Positions 33,731 through 44,075 of a stretch of 64,000 nucleotides of DNA are shown here, one piece after another. The notes below the pieces were generated by a model. The model did not search any database. It was not told the DNA's origin and was given only the letters and a program-made list of their open reading frames with translations. Position numbers and translations under genes: made by a program. Each line of letters opens with the position of its first letter. Position 1 is the stretch's first letter. Origin of the DNA: Manis javanica (taxonomy: Eukaryota; Chordata; Mammalia; Pholidota; Manidae); assembly GCF_040802235.1 (NCBI RefSeq), contig NC_133158.1:152470401-152534400 (forward strand). Direction: 5' to 3'.

Positions 33731-34850
33731 TTATTATTTATTATTTTTTTAATTGTTATTTTGTTATCATTAATCTACAATTACATGAAGAACATTGTTT
33801 ACTAGGGTCCCCCCTTCACCAAGTCCCCCCCAAGAACCCCATTACAGTCAGTGTCCATCAGCGTAGTAAGATACTGTAGAATCACTACTTGTCTTCTCTG
33901 TTGCACAGCTCTCCGCATGTCCCCCCATATTATACATGCTAATCGTCATACCCCCTTTCTTTTACCTGTGCTTATCCTTCCCTTCCCTCCCATTCTCCCC
34001 AATCCCTTTCCTTTTGGTAACTGTTAGTCCATTCTTGGGCTCCGTGAGTCCACTGCTGTTTTGCTCCTTCCATTTTTGCTTTCTTCTTATACTCCACAGA
34101 GAAGTGAAATCATTCCATACTTGTCTTTCTCCACCTGGCTTATTTCACTGAGCATAACACCCTCTAGCTCCATCCGTGTTGTTGAAAATGGTGGTAGGAT
34201 TTGTTTTCTTCTGATGGCTAAATGATATTCCATAGTGTGTATGTACCACCTCTTCTTTATCCATTCATCCCCTGATGGAAACTTAGGTTGCTTCCGTTTC
34301 ATGGGTATTGTAAATAGTGCTGCGATCGACATAGGGGTGCATCTGTCTCTTTCAAATTGGGCTCCTGCATTCTTAGGGTAAATTCCTAGTAGTGGAATTT
34401 CTGGGTCAAATGGTATTTCTATTTTGAGCTTCCTGAGGAACCTCCACACTGCTTTCCACAATGGATGCACTGAATTAGTTTCCCACCAGCAGTATAAGAG
34501 GATTCCCCTCTCTACATGACCTTGCCATCGTCTGTTGTGTGTCTTCTGGATGGTGGCCAACCTGACTGGTGTGAGGTGATATCTCATGGTGGTATTAGTT
34601 TGCATTTCTGTGATGATTAGCGATGTGGAGCATCTTTTCATGTGCCTGTTGGCCACCTGAATTTCTTGTTTGGAGAAGTGTCTGTTCAGCTCCTCTGCCC
34701 ATTTTGTGATTGGATTATTTGCTTTTTGTGTGTGGAAGTGCATGAACACTTAATACGTATTTTAGATGTCAACCCCTCATCGGATGTGTCATCTATGAAT
34801 ATCATCCTCCCATACGGTAAGATGTCTTTGTTCTGCTGATGGTGTTTTAA
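33731..34850 (-). mobile_element. 5'-truncated L1, about 1.1 kb
   Basis: The lineage 3' UTR (TATCATTAATCTACAATTAC at 33,766) is followed by antisense ORF2. The minus frame 34,087-34,749 keeps 220 residues of the ORF2 C-terminus, with [31 protein letters not shown] and [18 protein letters not shown], so it is younger than its neighbours. It is truncated before the reverse transcriptase and cannot be active. Confidence 0.9.
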
Positions 34851-34895
34851 ATAGAATCTTATACCCCCTGCCATTTCATTCCATTCCTGATTCAA

Positions 34896-35315
34896 TTTTT
34901 TTTTTTTTTTTCAGGACACCAACCCGCCGAGAAATCTGAAACGAAGAGAAGATGTGATACAGGAACATCGAACCTAAACTGAGAAGTGAGATGGTGGAGA
35001 CTGATAGTATCTTTCCATGTGCTGCTTTCAGGTTTCATAGGGAGTAAAGGTTGCCACGAAAATGAGGCCTGGGATGTAGCCATCACCTGATATCGGTGGA
35101 GCCACCTAGCCTCTAGCCATTCATGGGAAGGCTTAGCGTGCGGCACTGTTATCTCCTGTGGAGTTACACGTGCGGCGTCCCCCCATTGCAGTTCGGTCAG
35201 ACCCCTTGTGGGACGGCCCTGACACTGGCCGGTGTGGACCTGAGAGCTGTGGGCTGTCCCAGCGTCCCTCTCAGAACAAGGCCTCAAAAGTGCTCCTGGT
35301 GAAGAGATAGAGAGA

Positions 35316-35358
<43 letters not shown>

Positions 35359-35390
35359 AGGGAGAGAGGGAGAGGGAGGGACACGTAATT
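34896..35390 (-). mobile_element. Poly(A)-tailed retroelement or retrocopy with CT-rich 5' end
   Basis: Read on the minus strand: a CT-rich simple tract (35,302-35,380), about 390 bp of unfamiliar GC-balanced sequence, then a clean run of 16 A (34,896-34,911). A poly(A) tail without L1 3' UTR sequence points to an L1-mobilised transcript. The order CT-rich 5' end, unique body, poly(A) recalls SVA-type composite retroelements, but no sequence identity to SVA is claimed. Most of the body is open on the minus strand, which may be chance. It separates two L1 pieces, so it probably inserted into an L1. Confidence 0.5.
35302..35380. repeat. (GA)n / (GGGA)n microsatellite
   Basis: A run of GA dinucleotides followed by GGGA and GAGG variants, nearly 80 bp in all. 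It forms the 5' end of the poly(A)-tailed unit when read on the minus strand. Confidence 0.95.
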
Positions 35391-35394
35391 ATGC

Positions 35395-36515
35395 TCAAGA
35401 GACAGGGGCAATTTTTTGCTGTAGCTCCTTGAGCATGTTTCTGATTTTTATGTTGAGATCCCTTTCACGAAGATTGCTCGAGTCCAGTTAGCAGGTTCCT
35501 TTGACTTTGACGTTTCCTATTTGTAGGTGGCACCCTCTAGCGCCCAGAAGCTTTTGTCTCTGGAGCTGCTCAGTCCTTGGGGTGATGGCAGGCAGGGGTC
35601 ACGGGAGCGGTGCCGGTGCCCGCAGGAGGAAAGAGGCCTCTCCTGCTTCCCGGCCGCAGTGCCTGTCTCCACTGCCGGGGCCAGTTTGCGGAGCACGCAG
35701 GGAGAAGCCTCTGTGCTTTGCACCTGTAGCTGCCATAGGTGGGGCTGTCCTGTCGCTGGCCTGGTGCGATGGAGGGGGCAGCCTGTTTGCGAGCCGGTGC
35801 TGTTGGGGAGGAAGGTGCAGCAGGCCGTGTTGTGTATCAGTCACATCATGGTGGGGAGGCCTTGGAGCTGCATAGCCAGCCAGGGGTCCGGAGCGCCCGG
35901 AGCTCCTAAAAGTTCCCCCACCTACGGGGCAGAGTGCACCGGGACAGTTTTGCGCACCTGTGCTTTCTTCTGAGTGGCAAGCTCTGTGCAACCCTTGCCC
36001 GTTTCGCAGCTCTCTCGCTGTGACGAAGCCTCTCAGACTGCCCGCCTTTCTTTTGCCCCACAGCGGCCGGATGTGGATCTCCCTGTGTTCCGCAAGTGGC
36101 AGGAATGTCAAGTCTCTCCAAGTATTCCACCCGTGTTCGCTTTCCGACCCCACCGATCATCCTCCAGAGCATCCTGTAAGGTAGGTTCGTGCTCCCAGAG
36201 CAGATCTGCAGGGCTGGGTGTTCAGCGGTCCTGAGCCTCCACCCGCCTCCCCGGCTCCGTTTCTCTTCCTCCCTCCGCTGAGCTCGGGTGCAGGAAGAAG
36301 TGCTGGCGGGGTCCCTCTGGATCACGGCCTTGGTACATCACCCTCCACCTTGAGGTGACGGCCTGCCACGGCAGCCTTCTTTCCCGCTTCTCTTCCAGGA
36401 TCTGGTGTAGTTGTCATATTCCCATACTGTATGTATGTATGTGGTTTTCGGAGGAGGTTTCCGCCTCCCCTCTCATGCTGCCTGCCATCTTTAATCCTAC
36501 CAAGCCATCTTTAAA
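35395..36515 (-). mobile_element. L1 5' UTR and start of ORF1 (GC-rich)
   Basis: At the high-coordinate end the minus strand reads GATGGCAGGCAGCATGAGAG followed by GGCGGAAACCTCCTCC, a typical L1 5'-terminal layout (AAGATGGC followed by CGGAAATCTCCTCC-like text). GC-rich 5' UTR sequence follows, including the antisense of CTCTAGCGCCCAGAAGC. At the low end, near 35,410-35,470, the minus strand encodes LNIKIRNMLKELQQKIAP, coiled-coil-like sequence at the usual start of ORF1. The rest of ORF1 is not contiguous: the poly(A)-tailed unit lies beyond it. Confidence 0.65.
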
Positions 36516-36835
36516 GTTTTGTTCTTTTTCTTTCTCGGTTTCACTTCTGTAGGGGACGTTTTCCCACCCCTTCAACTTGTAGTTTGTCTGTGCGCTTGGA
36601 TCTCAAGTGAGCCTCCTGTAAGGGAGCACGTAGGTGGTCTTGAGTTTTCATGCATTCATTCAACCCTGTGTCTTTCGATTGGAGCATTTAAAGTCTTTCC
36701 CTTTAGTGTGATAATTGATAGCTGTGTCCTTAGTGCACTTCCTAAACTTGATTTCTTTCTTCTTTTTGTTTGTAGTTCTTGTCTGTGCTTTCATCGTTGC
36801 TCTCCTGGTTATGAGCTATAGCATTGTTTAGTATT
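36516..36835 (-). mobile_element. Old L1 ORF2 endonuclease-region fragment
   Basis: Plus-strand text TTGTAGTTTGTCTGTGCGCTTGGATC, AAGTGAGCCTCCTGTAAGG and CAACCCTGTGTCTTTCGATTG is the antisense of the endonuclease-side half of old L1 ORF2. It is diverged and unopened. Confidence 0.65.
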
Positions 36836-36844
36836 ATGCTTTCC

Positions 36845-36934
36845 TGTCTGTCTGTCCATCCATCTATCTATCTATCTATCTGTCTGTCCATCAATCCATC
36901 CATCCATCCATCCATCTATCTATCTATCTATCTA

Positions 36935-36995
<61 letters not shown>

Positions 36996-37430
36996 ATCTA
37001 CCTACCTAATCTATCTACTATCATCTACTTTCATCTATGTGTCTATCTGTCCAAACTACCTAATCTATCACCTATCCGTCTATTATCTATCATCTATATG
37101 TATCTATATCAATGTGTCTAGCTAATCTGTGTGAATCTATATCATCTATCTAATCTGTCTAATGTATCTATCATCTATCTAGTCCGTCATCTTATCAATC
37201 TGTCTACCTATCGTCTATCTATATGTGTCTGTAGGTGTCTGTCTAATCTGTCCACCTAATCTATCAGCTATCTAATGTGTCTGTCTAATCTCTCTATGTG
37301 TATCTATATCATCTATCTAATCTATCATTCTATCTTTGTATCTATCTCATCTATCATCTCCATGAACCTATCAGTCTCATCTAATCTATCCATCTACCTA
37401 ATGTATCTACCTATTTACTTATTTTGCCCA
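36845..37430. repeat. Compound CTAT/CTGT/CATC microsatellite, about 590 bp
   Basis: Near-perfect CATC, CTAT and CTGT tetranucleotide runs (the purest CTGT run is 36,938-36,992) grade into a longer degenerate stretch of ATCTA and CTAAT words to about 37,430. The resulting SVCL/SIYL open frame is an artefact. Confidence 0.97.
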
Positions 37431-38530
37431 TTTTTATCAACATACTGTCACTAGGTGCACAGTGATTCCTCTGTCTCCTTCTCATTCTTGATTCCTTGTG
37501 TTTGTTTCTGTGAGTTAGCTGTGTCTTTGGGTCTTGAGAGGAGTGGCCATGGGTTGGAACATCTGGGTAGGTGGCACGAGTCCGCTGGGGGTAGGTGGCC
37601 ACCTGGACTCTCTAACCGGTGCGGGCGGGGACCCTCCGGGTGCTCTGCCCTGGGGCTGGCCCTGCTGGGGTGGCTGCGTGAGCTGCGGGGCAGATCCGAG
37701 GCCCCACACGGGGCACCCCGGCTGGCCTGCTGGCGCTGAGGCAGGTGCATGCCCAGTAGTTGGTCTGTGTGCCTGCACACCGATGTCACCTCGGTGGCCC
37801 TGCTTGGCTGCCCATCTCCAAGAGAGCATGTGTAGTCACAGCTTAAGGGAGCCACCTTTTGGGGACACGCAGGGCTGGTGTGGGCTAGTGGCCCGTGGGC
37901 TCACTGTGAGGTGGCAGGCCAGCTAGCTCCTGGGGAAACTGCTCCCCTCTGCTGTCAAGGTGTAGGTGGAGTTTCAGTGCATTTCGGCATTTAGATGGGA
38001 GTGAGGTCTACCTGAAATGGAATCGTATAGCATTTAGAGCTATGTTTCTGTTGGATTTGAAAGGATGCTGAGCGTAAAGATTTGGGTGGTGGTGGCTGGA
38101 ATTCTAGGAATGTTTATGTCCTTGCATTTATTGATTTTCTGTGAAGGGAAGTGATTCTGAGGTAACTTTTTGCTCATGTATGAAGGTGGTGCATAAGGTC
38201 ATCCCACGTCAGTCATGGTGAGAGATGAAGTGAGGTGGTAGAAGTAAAGCCTGTAGCGCTTGGCCTGATACATAGGAGACACACTGTGGGTGCTCTTTGC
38301 TGCTCTCCTGTCCTGGCTTATTATCTTAACTACCGTGACGGTTCAGAGTGGTCCCAGCGACATTTCCAGCAAAATCTTCCTAAAATTGTATAGAAACACA
38401 TGGCAAGGAAATCCCCAGAAGCTAGTGGAAAACTTTACCCTTTCTGGTCACTGTTTGCAACCTGTTCACTCTGTCGCGTGTCCCTTTATTACTTTTTCGA
38501 CCGATACGGGCAGTGGTACACACTCACACA
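37431..38530. other. Mixed-composition stretch, no gene recognised
   Basis: A GC-rich block (37,530-37,960) is followed by AT-richer sequence. Short open frames exist on both strands in the GC-rich part without recognised motifs. It could contain diverged ERV or L1 flanking sequence, but I could not name any element. Confidence 0.35.
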
Positions 38531-38538
38531 GGCGCGCG

Positions 38539-38610
<72 letters not shown>
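38531..38610. repeat. (GC)n(CA)n microsatellite
   Basis: A GCGCGCGC tract of about 16 bp runs directly into roughly 63 bp of CA repeats. Alternating purine-pyrimidine of this kind is prone to Z-DNA. A smaller CA repeat lies at 38,982-39,009. Confidence 0.97.
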
Positions 38611-38613
<3 letters not shown>

Positions 38614-39114
38614 CTAAACATGTTTCAAAACCAAAATGAACAGAGAGGTTCTGTGTGTCACAGCAGGAATTTGCTACCAGAGCAGTAGCGGAGAAGAGGG
38701 AAGGGGCCTCGTAAGCCAACCCCATCTCCCTCCTCTGGACTTGCCTCCCCCTGGGTTGTCATCCCTTAAACGCTCAGCACGCAGACCTCGCGTCGAGCGT
38801 GCACAGTCATAAAACGCGGCTACCTCCACATCCCAGTCACTGGGGCATGGGACATGTTGCATCTTTTGGTGTGGCACAAAACATTCTCCCTCGTGTCTGT
38901 GAGTCCTTCCTCTGCAGCTGAGTGAAAGAGTAAACAGAGCAGAGACATATTAGCAAGAACAGGATTTAGTGGGAATATACAATACACACACACACATACA
39001 CACACACAATTTGGGGAAGAGTTTAATGGATAGGAGGATATGAACATCGGCCTTGTCTGGGGCATGGGGATGGGGGCTCTAGACGGCCTTGAGGAGGGTG
39101 GTGTGCCCAGCCCT

Positions 39115-40014
39115 TCACCATCGTCGGGGGTAGGGCTGACTCCGGCAGCGGTGCCACGTGCGGCATCGGGTGGGGCCCGTGAGGATGTTATGGGAGGGGG
39201 CCAGGAGGCCGGCGGCTGTGATGACGCCCACGGCCTGGCATGGGGCCGGTGCGGACCGGAAGACGATGGCACAGTCGGGTGGTGTTGTGTCCATAGGTTC
39301 TTCCTCCGCATCACTGTCCGGCCCTAGGCCGGCTGTTGTGATGACGCCCACGGCCTGGTGTGGGGCCGGTGTGGACCGGAAGACGATGGCACAGTCGGGT
39401 GGTGTTGTGTCCATAGGTTCTTCCTCCGCATCACTGTCCGGCCCTAGGCCGGCTGTTGTGATGACGCCCACGGCCTGGTGTGGGGCCGGTGTGGACCGGA
39501 AGACGATGGCACAGTCGGGTGGTGTTGTGTCCATAGGTTCTTCCTCCGCATCACTGTCCGGCCCTAGGCCGGCTGTTGTGATGACACCCACGGCCTGGTG
39601 TGGGGCCGGTGCAGACCGGAAGACGATGGCCCGGTCGGGTGGTGTTGTGTCCATAGGTTCGTCCTCCGGGTCAGGGTCCGGCCCCAGGCCGGCGGCAGTG
39701 ATGACGCCCACGGCCTGGTGTGGGGCCGGTGCGGAGTGGAAGACGATGGCCCAGTCGGGTGGTGTTGTGTCCATAGGTTCGTCCTCCGGGTCAGGGTCCG
39801 GCCCCAGGCCGGCGGTTGTGATGATGCCCACGGCCTGGTGTGGGGCCGTTGCGGAACGGAGGACGATGGCCCGGTCGGGTGGTGTTGTGTCCATAGGTTC
39901 TTCGTCCGCATCACTTTTCGGCCCCAGGCCGGATGTTGTGATGATGCCCTCGGCCCGGCGTGGGGCCGGTGTGGACCAGAAGATGATGGCCCGGGAGCTT
40001 GATGTTACCTCCAT
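39115..40014 (-). CDS. Hypothetical repeat protein encoded by the 120-bp array
   Basis: On the minus strand an open frame runs from an upstream TGA near 40,215 to a stop at 39,115. The first in-frame ATG, at 40,014, gives 299 codons. The product would be about seven 40-residue repeats of the form VGVITTAGLGPDSDAEEEP followed by MDTTPPDCAIVFRS and TPAPHQA, plus a short unrelated C-terminus. Outer repeats vary, often conservatively at the acidic patch (AEEEP, PEDEP, ADEEP). No signal peptide, membrane segment or known domain is seen and I do not recognise the protein. A CCAAT box lies upstream in this orientation. The plus strand is also open for 344 codons through the same array, so coding strand and coding status are both unproven. 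Confidence 0.3.
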   Translation of the reverse strand: MEVTSSSRAIIFWSTPAPRRAEGIITTSGLGPKSDADEEPMDTTPPDRAIVLRSATAPHQAVGIITTAGLGPDPDPEDEPMDTTPPDWAIVFHSAPAPHQAVGVITAAGLGPDPDPEDEPMDTTPPDRAIVFRSAPAPHQAVGVITTAGLGPDSDAEEEPMDTTPPDCAIVFRSTPAPHQAVGVITTAGLGPDSDAEEEPMDTTPPDCAIVFRSTPAPHQAVGVITTAGLGPDSDAEEEPMDTTPPDCAIVFRSAPAPCQAVGVITAAGLLAPSHNILTGPTRCRTWHRCRSQPYPRRW

Positions 40015-40140
40015 AGGTTCGTCCTCCACGTCACAGTCCAGCCCGAGGCGGGCGGTTGTGATGATCTCCACGGCCCTGTGTCGGGCCGGTGGGGACCTGA
40101 CGACGGCAGCCCACGAGGGTGGCGTCGTGTCAGTTAGTCC
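39181..40140. repeat. Tandem array of eight exact 120-bp units
   Basis: Eight consecutive 120-bp units start at 39,181, 39,301, 39,421, 39,541, 39,661, 39,781, 39,901 and 40,021 with no length change, although the outer units have diverged substantially. Landmarks in each unit include a GATGACGCCCACGGCCTGG block and, in most, GTGTCCATAGGTTC. Units 2 and 3 are near-identical (recent homogenisation), and 4-6 form a second subtype with a GTCCTCCGGGTCAGGGTCCG segment. A length of 120 is a multiple of three, so frames stay open across the array. It is CpG-rich and bounded by unique sequence on both sides. Confidence 0.97.
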
Positions 40141-40194
40141 TTCGTTTGAGGCAGGCAGGAGAATAGCGTATGAAGCTAGGGAGAGCTTCTAACT

Positions 40195-40935
40195 CCTTCT
40201 CAGGCCAAGCTCACACTGAGCTGCCCAGCTAGGGTGACCTCTGATTGGTCAGCCAGGGGACGCATCACATAGGAGCCCGGGCAACCGTGATGTCACCCAG
40301 GGGGAACGCATCACGGGGCCCCCACCGCCGTGAGCACACCAGCCCCTCCCACAGGAGCCCCTGCCCAAAGGTCACAGGGCGTGGCCGCAACGCCAAACCC
40401 AGTAGAATCCCTTGCCCCCGGGACTGCCCGCTGAGTGCCGTGCAGGTGTTTGGGCCAGCGAGACCACCGTGCAGACCGTTCAGGGCCGCAGTGCCGGCGT
40501 CTGTCATGGCTCACCCTGCCCGTGTGCCGGCTCTGCCTGCGCTCAGCATCCAGGGTGCGATGGCCAATGCCGTGCACCCCTCCCTCTTCCCCCGCGGTTC
40601 CGGAGGCCAGGTCTGCCGGGGCACGTGGACCACCCTCGCTCCGGGCCTTCCCATCTTCTCTGGGAGGCCTCGAGCCAGGCATGCGTTCTCCGCCATGGCC
40701 AGCCAGGCAGGGGACAGATTCGGAGGAGGGGTCCGACCGCATGACTTCCCTTACTCTAGCTAGCAGGCAGATTCTTTCTTTGCTTCCCAGAAAGCATAGC
40801 AAGGTACCACCAGGTTTCAGCATAGGAACATCTCACATTCGGACAGGGCCTACCAGCCGAGACTTTCTCTTTGGTCTCATTTTGGGGTCCTGTGTCTGGT
40901 ATATAAAGAACACCACACAGTAAACTGGGAAACCA
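40195..40935. promoter_or_regulatory. CpG-rich block with CCAAT and TATA-like motifs
   Basis: About 740 bp of GC-rich sequence flanks the 120-bp array. It contains ATTGG at 40,244-40,248 (CCAAT on the minus strand, about 30 bp upstream of the open frame through the array), a CRE-like GTGATGTCAC near 40,288, and TATATAAAG at 40,900-40,908 on the plus strand. The CCAAT and CRE-like motifs would fit a minus-strand promoter driving the array; the TATA box would fire the other way, into an L1. These may be chance matches or parts of an unclassified LTR. Confidence 0.35.
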
Positions 40936-41401
40936 TTTTTACTTTCTCACTTTTATTATATTTTATTTTTATTCATTTTGTTATCAATAATCTACAGTTA
41001 CATGAAGAACATTATGTTTACTAGACTCCCCCCTTCACCAAGCACCCCCCCCCACAAACCGATGACAGTCACTGTACAGCAGCATAGTAAGATGCTGTAG
41101 AATCACTACGTGTCTTCTCTGTGTTGCACAGCTCTCCCTGTGCCACGCCCCCCCCCACATTATAAATGCGAATCATAAGGCCCCCTATCTTTTCCCCACC
41201 CTTCTCCCTCCCTTGGCAACGCATCCACCCCAGTCCGTCCCTTTCTCTTTGGTAACTGTTACTCCATTCTTGGGTTCTGTGATTCTGCTGCTGTTTTGAT
41301 CCTTCCATTTTTCTTTGTTCTTTTACACCACATATGAGTCAAATCATTTGGTGCTTGTCTTTCTCCGCCTGGCTTATTTCACTGACCATACTACCCTCTA
41401 G

Positions 41402-42354
41402 CTACATCCATGTTGTGGCAAACGGTAGGATCTGTTTTTGTCTTACGGCTGAGTAATATTCCATTGTGTATATGTACCACCTCATCTTTATGCATGCCTC
41501 TACTGATGGACATTTCCATTTCTTGTCTGTTGTAAATAGTGCTGCGATTAACATAGGGGTGCATCTGTCCTCTGCCAACCGGGCTGCCGCATTCCTAGGG
41601 TAAATTCCTAGAAGTGGAATTCCTGGGTGAAATGGTATTTCTATTCTGAGCTCCTTGAGGAACCTCCACACAGCTTTCCCCAACGGACGAACTGACTTAG
41701 GTTCCCACCAGCAGTGTAGGAGGGTTCCCCTCTCCCACAACCTTGCCCACATCTGTTGTGTGTCTTCTGGATGGTGGCCATCCTGACTTGTGTGAGGTGA
41801 TATCTCATGGTGGTTTTAATTTGGATTTCTCTGATGATTAGCCAGGTGGAGCATCTTTTCATGTGCCTGTTGGCCACTTGAATTCCTTGCTTGCGGAAGA
41901 GTCTGTTCAGCTCCTCTGCCCATTTTTTGATTGGAGTATTTGCTTTCTGTCTGTTGAGGTGCGTGAACTCTTTATGTGTATTGGATGTCACCCCTTGATC
42001 GGATCTGTCATTTATGAGTATACTCTCCCATAGTCCAGGATAACTCTTTGTTCTATCGATGGTGTCTTTTGCTGTACAGAGGCTTTTCAGCTTGGTTTCG
42101 TCCCCCTTGTTCATTTTTGCGTCTGTTTCCCTTGCCCGGGGAAGTATGTTCATGCAGAAGTCACTCGTGTTCATGTCCAAGAGATTTTTGCCCATGTTTT
42201 TCTCTAAGAGGTTTATGGTTTCATGAGTGACATTCAGGTCTTTGATGCATTTCAGACTTGCTCTTGTGTGTGGGGTTAGACCGTGATCCAGGTTCATTCT
42301 CTTACATGTAGCTGTCCTGTTTTTGCCGGCACCATCTGTCGAAGAGACGGTCAC
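41402..42354 (-). pseudogene. L1 ORF2 C-terminal region fragments
   Basis: Two overlapping minus-strand frames cover the ORF2 C-terminus. The frame at 41,641-42,354 has LKCIKDLNVTHETINLLEKN and [20 protein letters not shown]. The frame at 41,402-41,752 has PLLGIYPRNAAARL and MRWYIYTMEYYSAVRQKQIL. The overlap shows a frameshift near 41,650-41,750. The cysteine-bearing C-terminal segment is recognisable. Confidence 0.85.
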
Positions 42355-43343
42355 TTTCCCATGGTATGTTCATGGTTCCTTTATCATGTCTGAATTGACC
42401 ACATGTGTTGGTATTAATGTGTGGAGTCTCTATTCTGTTGCACTGGTCTGTGGCTCCGTCTAGTGGCAGTGCCAAACTGTCTAGATTAGTGTTGCTTTGT
42501 AGTAGAGCTTGAAGTTGGGAACCATGATCCACCCCCACTCCCCACTTTATTCTCCTTCTCAGGACTGCTGTGGCTCTTCATTTGGAGTGTTTGCTGTTTC
42601 CATGTGAACTTTTGAACTACTTGTTCCAGTTCATTGAGGAATGTAGTTGGTGGTTTGATAGGGATTGTATCAGATCTGCCTATTGCTTTGGGCAGGATTG
42701 CCATTTTCATGATATTAGTTGTTCCTAGCCAAGGGCATGGCGTGAGTTTCCATTTGTTTTAGTGTTCTCTGTAATTCCTGTGATGAGTGTCTTATAGGTT
42801 TCAGGGTTTCAGTCTTTCACTTCCTTGGTTTGGTTTATCACTAGGTATTTTCTTCTTTTTGATGCCATTGTGAATGGAATTGTTTTCCTGATCTCTCTTT
42901 CTATTACGTTCACTGTTAGTGTATGGGAAAGCCACAGATATCTGTGTGTTCGTTTTGTGTTCTGCAGCTCTGCTGTATTCCGATATCAGTCGTAGCAGTT
43001 TTGGAGTGGAGTCTTTCAGGTTCTTTTTCAGTCCAATATTATGTCATCTGCATACAGTGACAGTTCAATTTCTTTACCAGTCTGGATTCCTTGTATTTCT
43101 TTGTTTAGTCTACTTGCCATAGCTAGGACCTCCTGTACTATGTTGAAGAACAGTGGTGAGAGTGGGCATCCCTTTCTTGTTCCCCATCTCAGAGGAACAG
43201 CTTTCAGCTTCTCACTGTTCAGTGTGATGTTGGCTGTGTGTTTATTATATATGGCCTTTATTATATTGAGTTAGGTTCCCTCTTTATCCATTTTGTTGAG
43301 TGTTTTTACCATTGGTGGATGTTGAGTTTTGTCAAACCGTTTT

Positions 43344-43859
43344 TCAGCGTCTGTGGAGAGGATTGTGTGGTTTTTGTCTTGTTTTTTTATTTGGAGGATG
43401 ATGTCGATGGATTTCCAAATGTTGCACCGTCATTGCATCCCTGGGATGAATCCCAGTAGGTCGTGGTCTATGATCCCTTGAATGTGTTTGAATTCGTTTT
43501 GCTAATATTTGGTTGAGTTTTTTGCATCTATGTTCGTCGGAGTTACGGATTGTAGTTTTCTTTTTTGGTGCATCTTTTCCTGGTTTTGGTATTAGGGTGA
43601 TGTAGGCTTCATAGAATGAGTTTGAGAGTATTCGGTCCTCCTGTATTTTTTTGGAAAATTTTAAGAAGAAAATGGGTATTATATCTTCTCTGTATGTCAG
43701 ATAAAATTCTGAGGTAAATCCATCTGGCCCAGGGTGTTTGTTCTTGGGTAGTTTTTTAATTACCCCTTCAATTTCTTTGCTGGCAGTTGGTTTGTTTAGA
43801 TTTTGTGTTTCTTGTTTGGTCAGTCTTGGAAGGTTGTATTTTTCTAGGAAGTTGTCCAT
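43344..43859 (-). pseudogene. L1 ORF2 reverse-transcriptase N-terminal fragment
   Basis: A 171-residue minus-strand frame begins MDNFLEKYNLPRLTKQE and contains NKHPGPDGFTSEFY and YITLIPKPGKD, the hallmark start of the non-LTR reverse-transcriptase fingers. The frame is lost before the catalytic FADD motif, which would lie at lower coordinates, so no complete RT domain is present. Confidence 0.9.
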
Positions 43860-44075
43860 TTCTTCTAGGTTTCCTGCTTGGTAGCATATAGGTTTTCGTA
43901 GTATTCTCTAATAATTCTTTGTATTTCTGTGGGGTCTGTTGTGATGTTTCCTTTCTCATATCTGATTCTGTTGATGTGTATTGATTCTCTTTTTTCTCTT
44001 AATAAATCTGATAGAGGCTTATCTATTTTGTTTCTTTTCTCAATGAAACAGCTGTTGGTTTCATTGATTTTTTTT

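Noticed and set aside
36824-37009. Frame with repeated SVCL/SIYL residues
   Set aside because: Translation of the CTGT/CTAT microsatellite.
38290-38725. His-Thr / Val-Cys repeat frames
   Set aside because: Translation of the CA dinucleotide tract.
39181-40140. CRISPR-like array
   Set aside because: The units are contiguous 120-bp tandem copies without spacers, in a mammalian genome. It is a VNTR.
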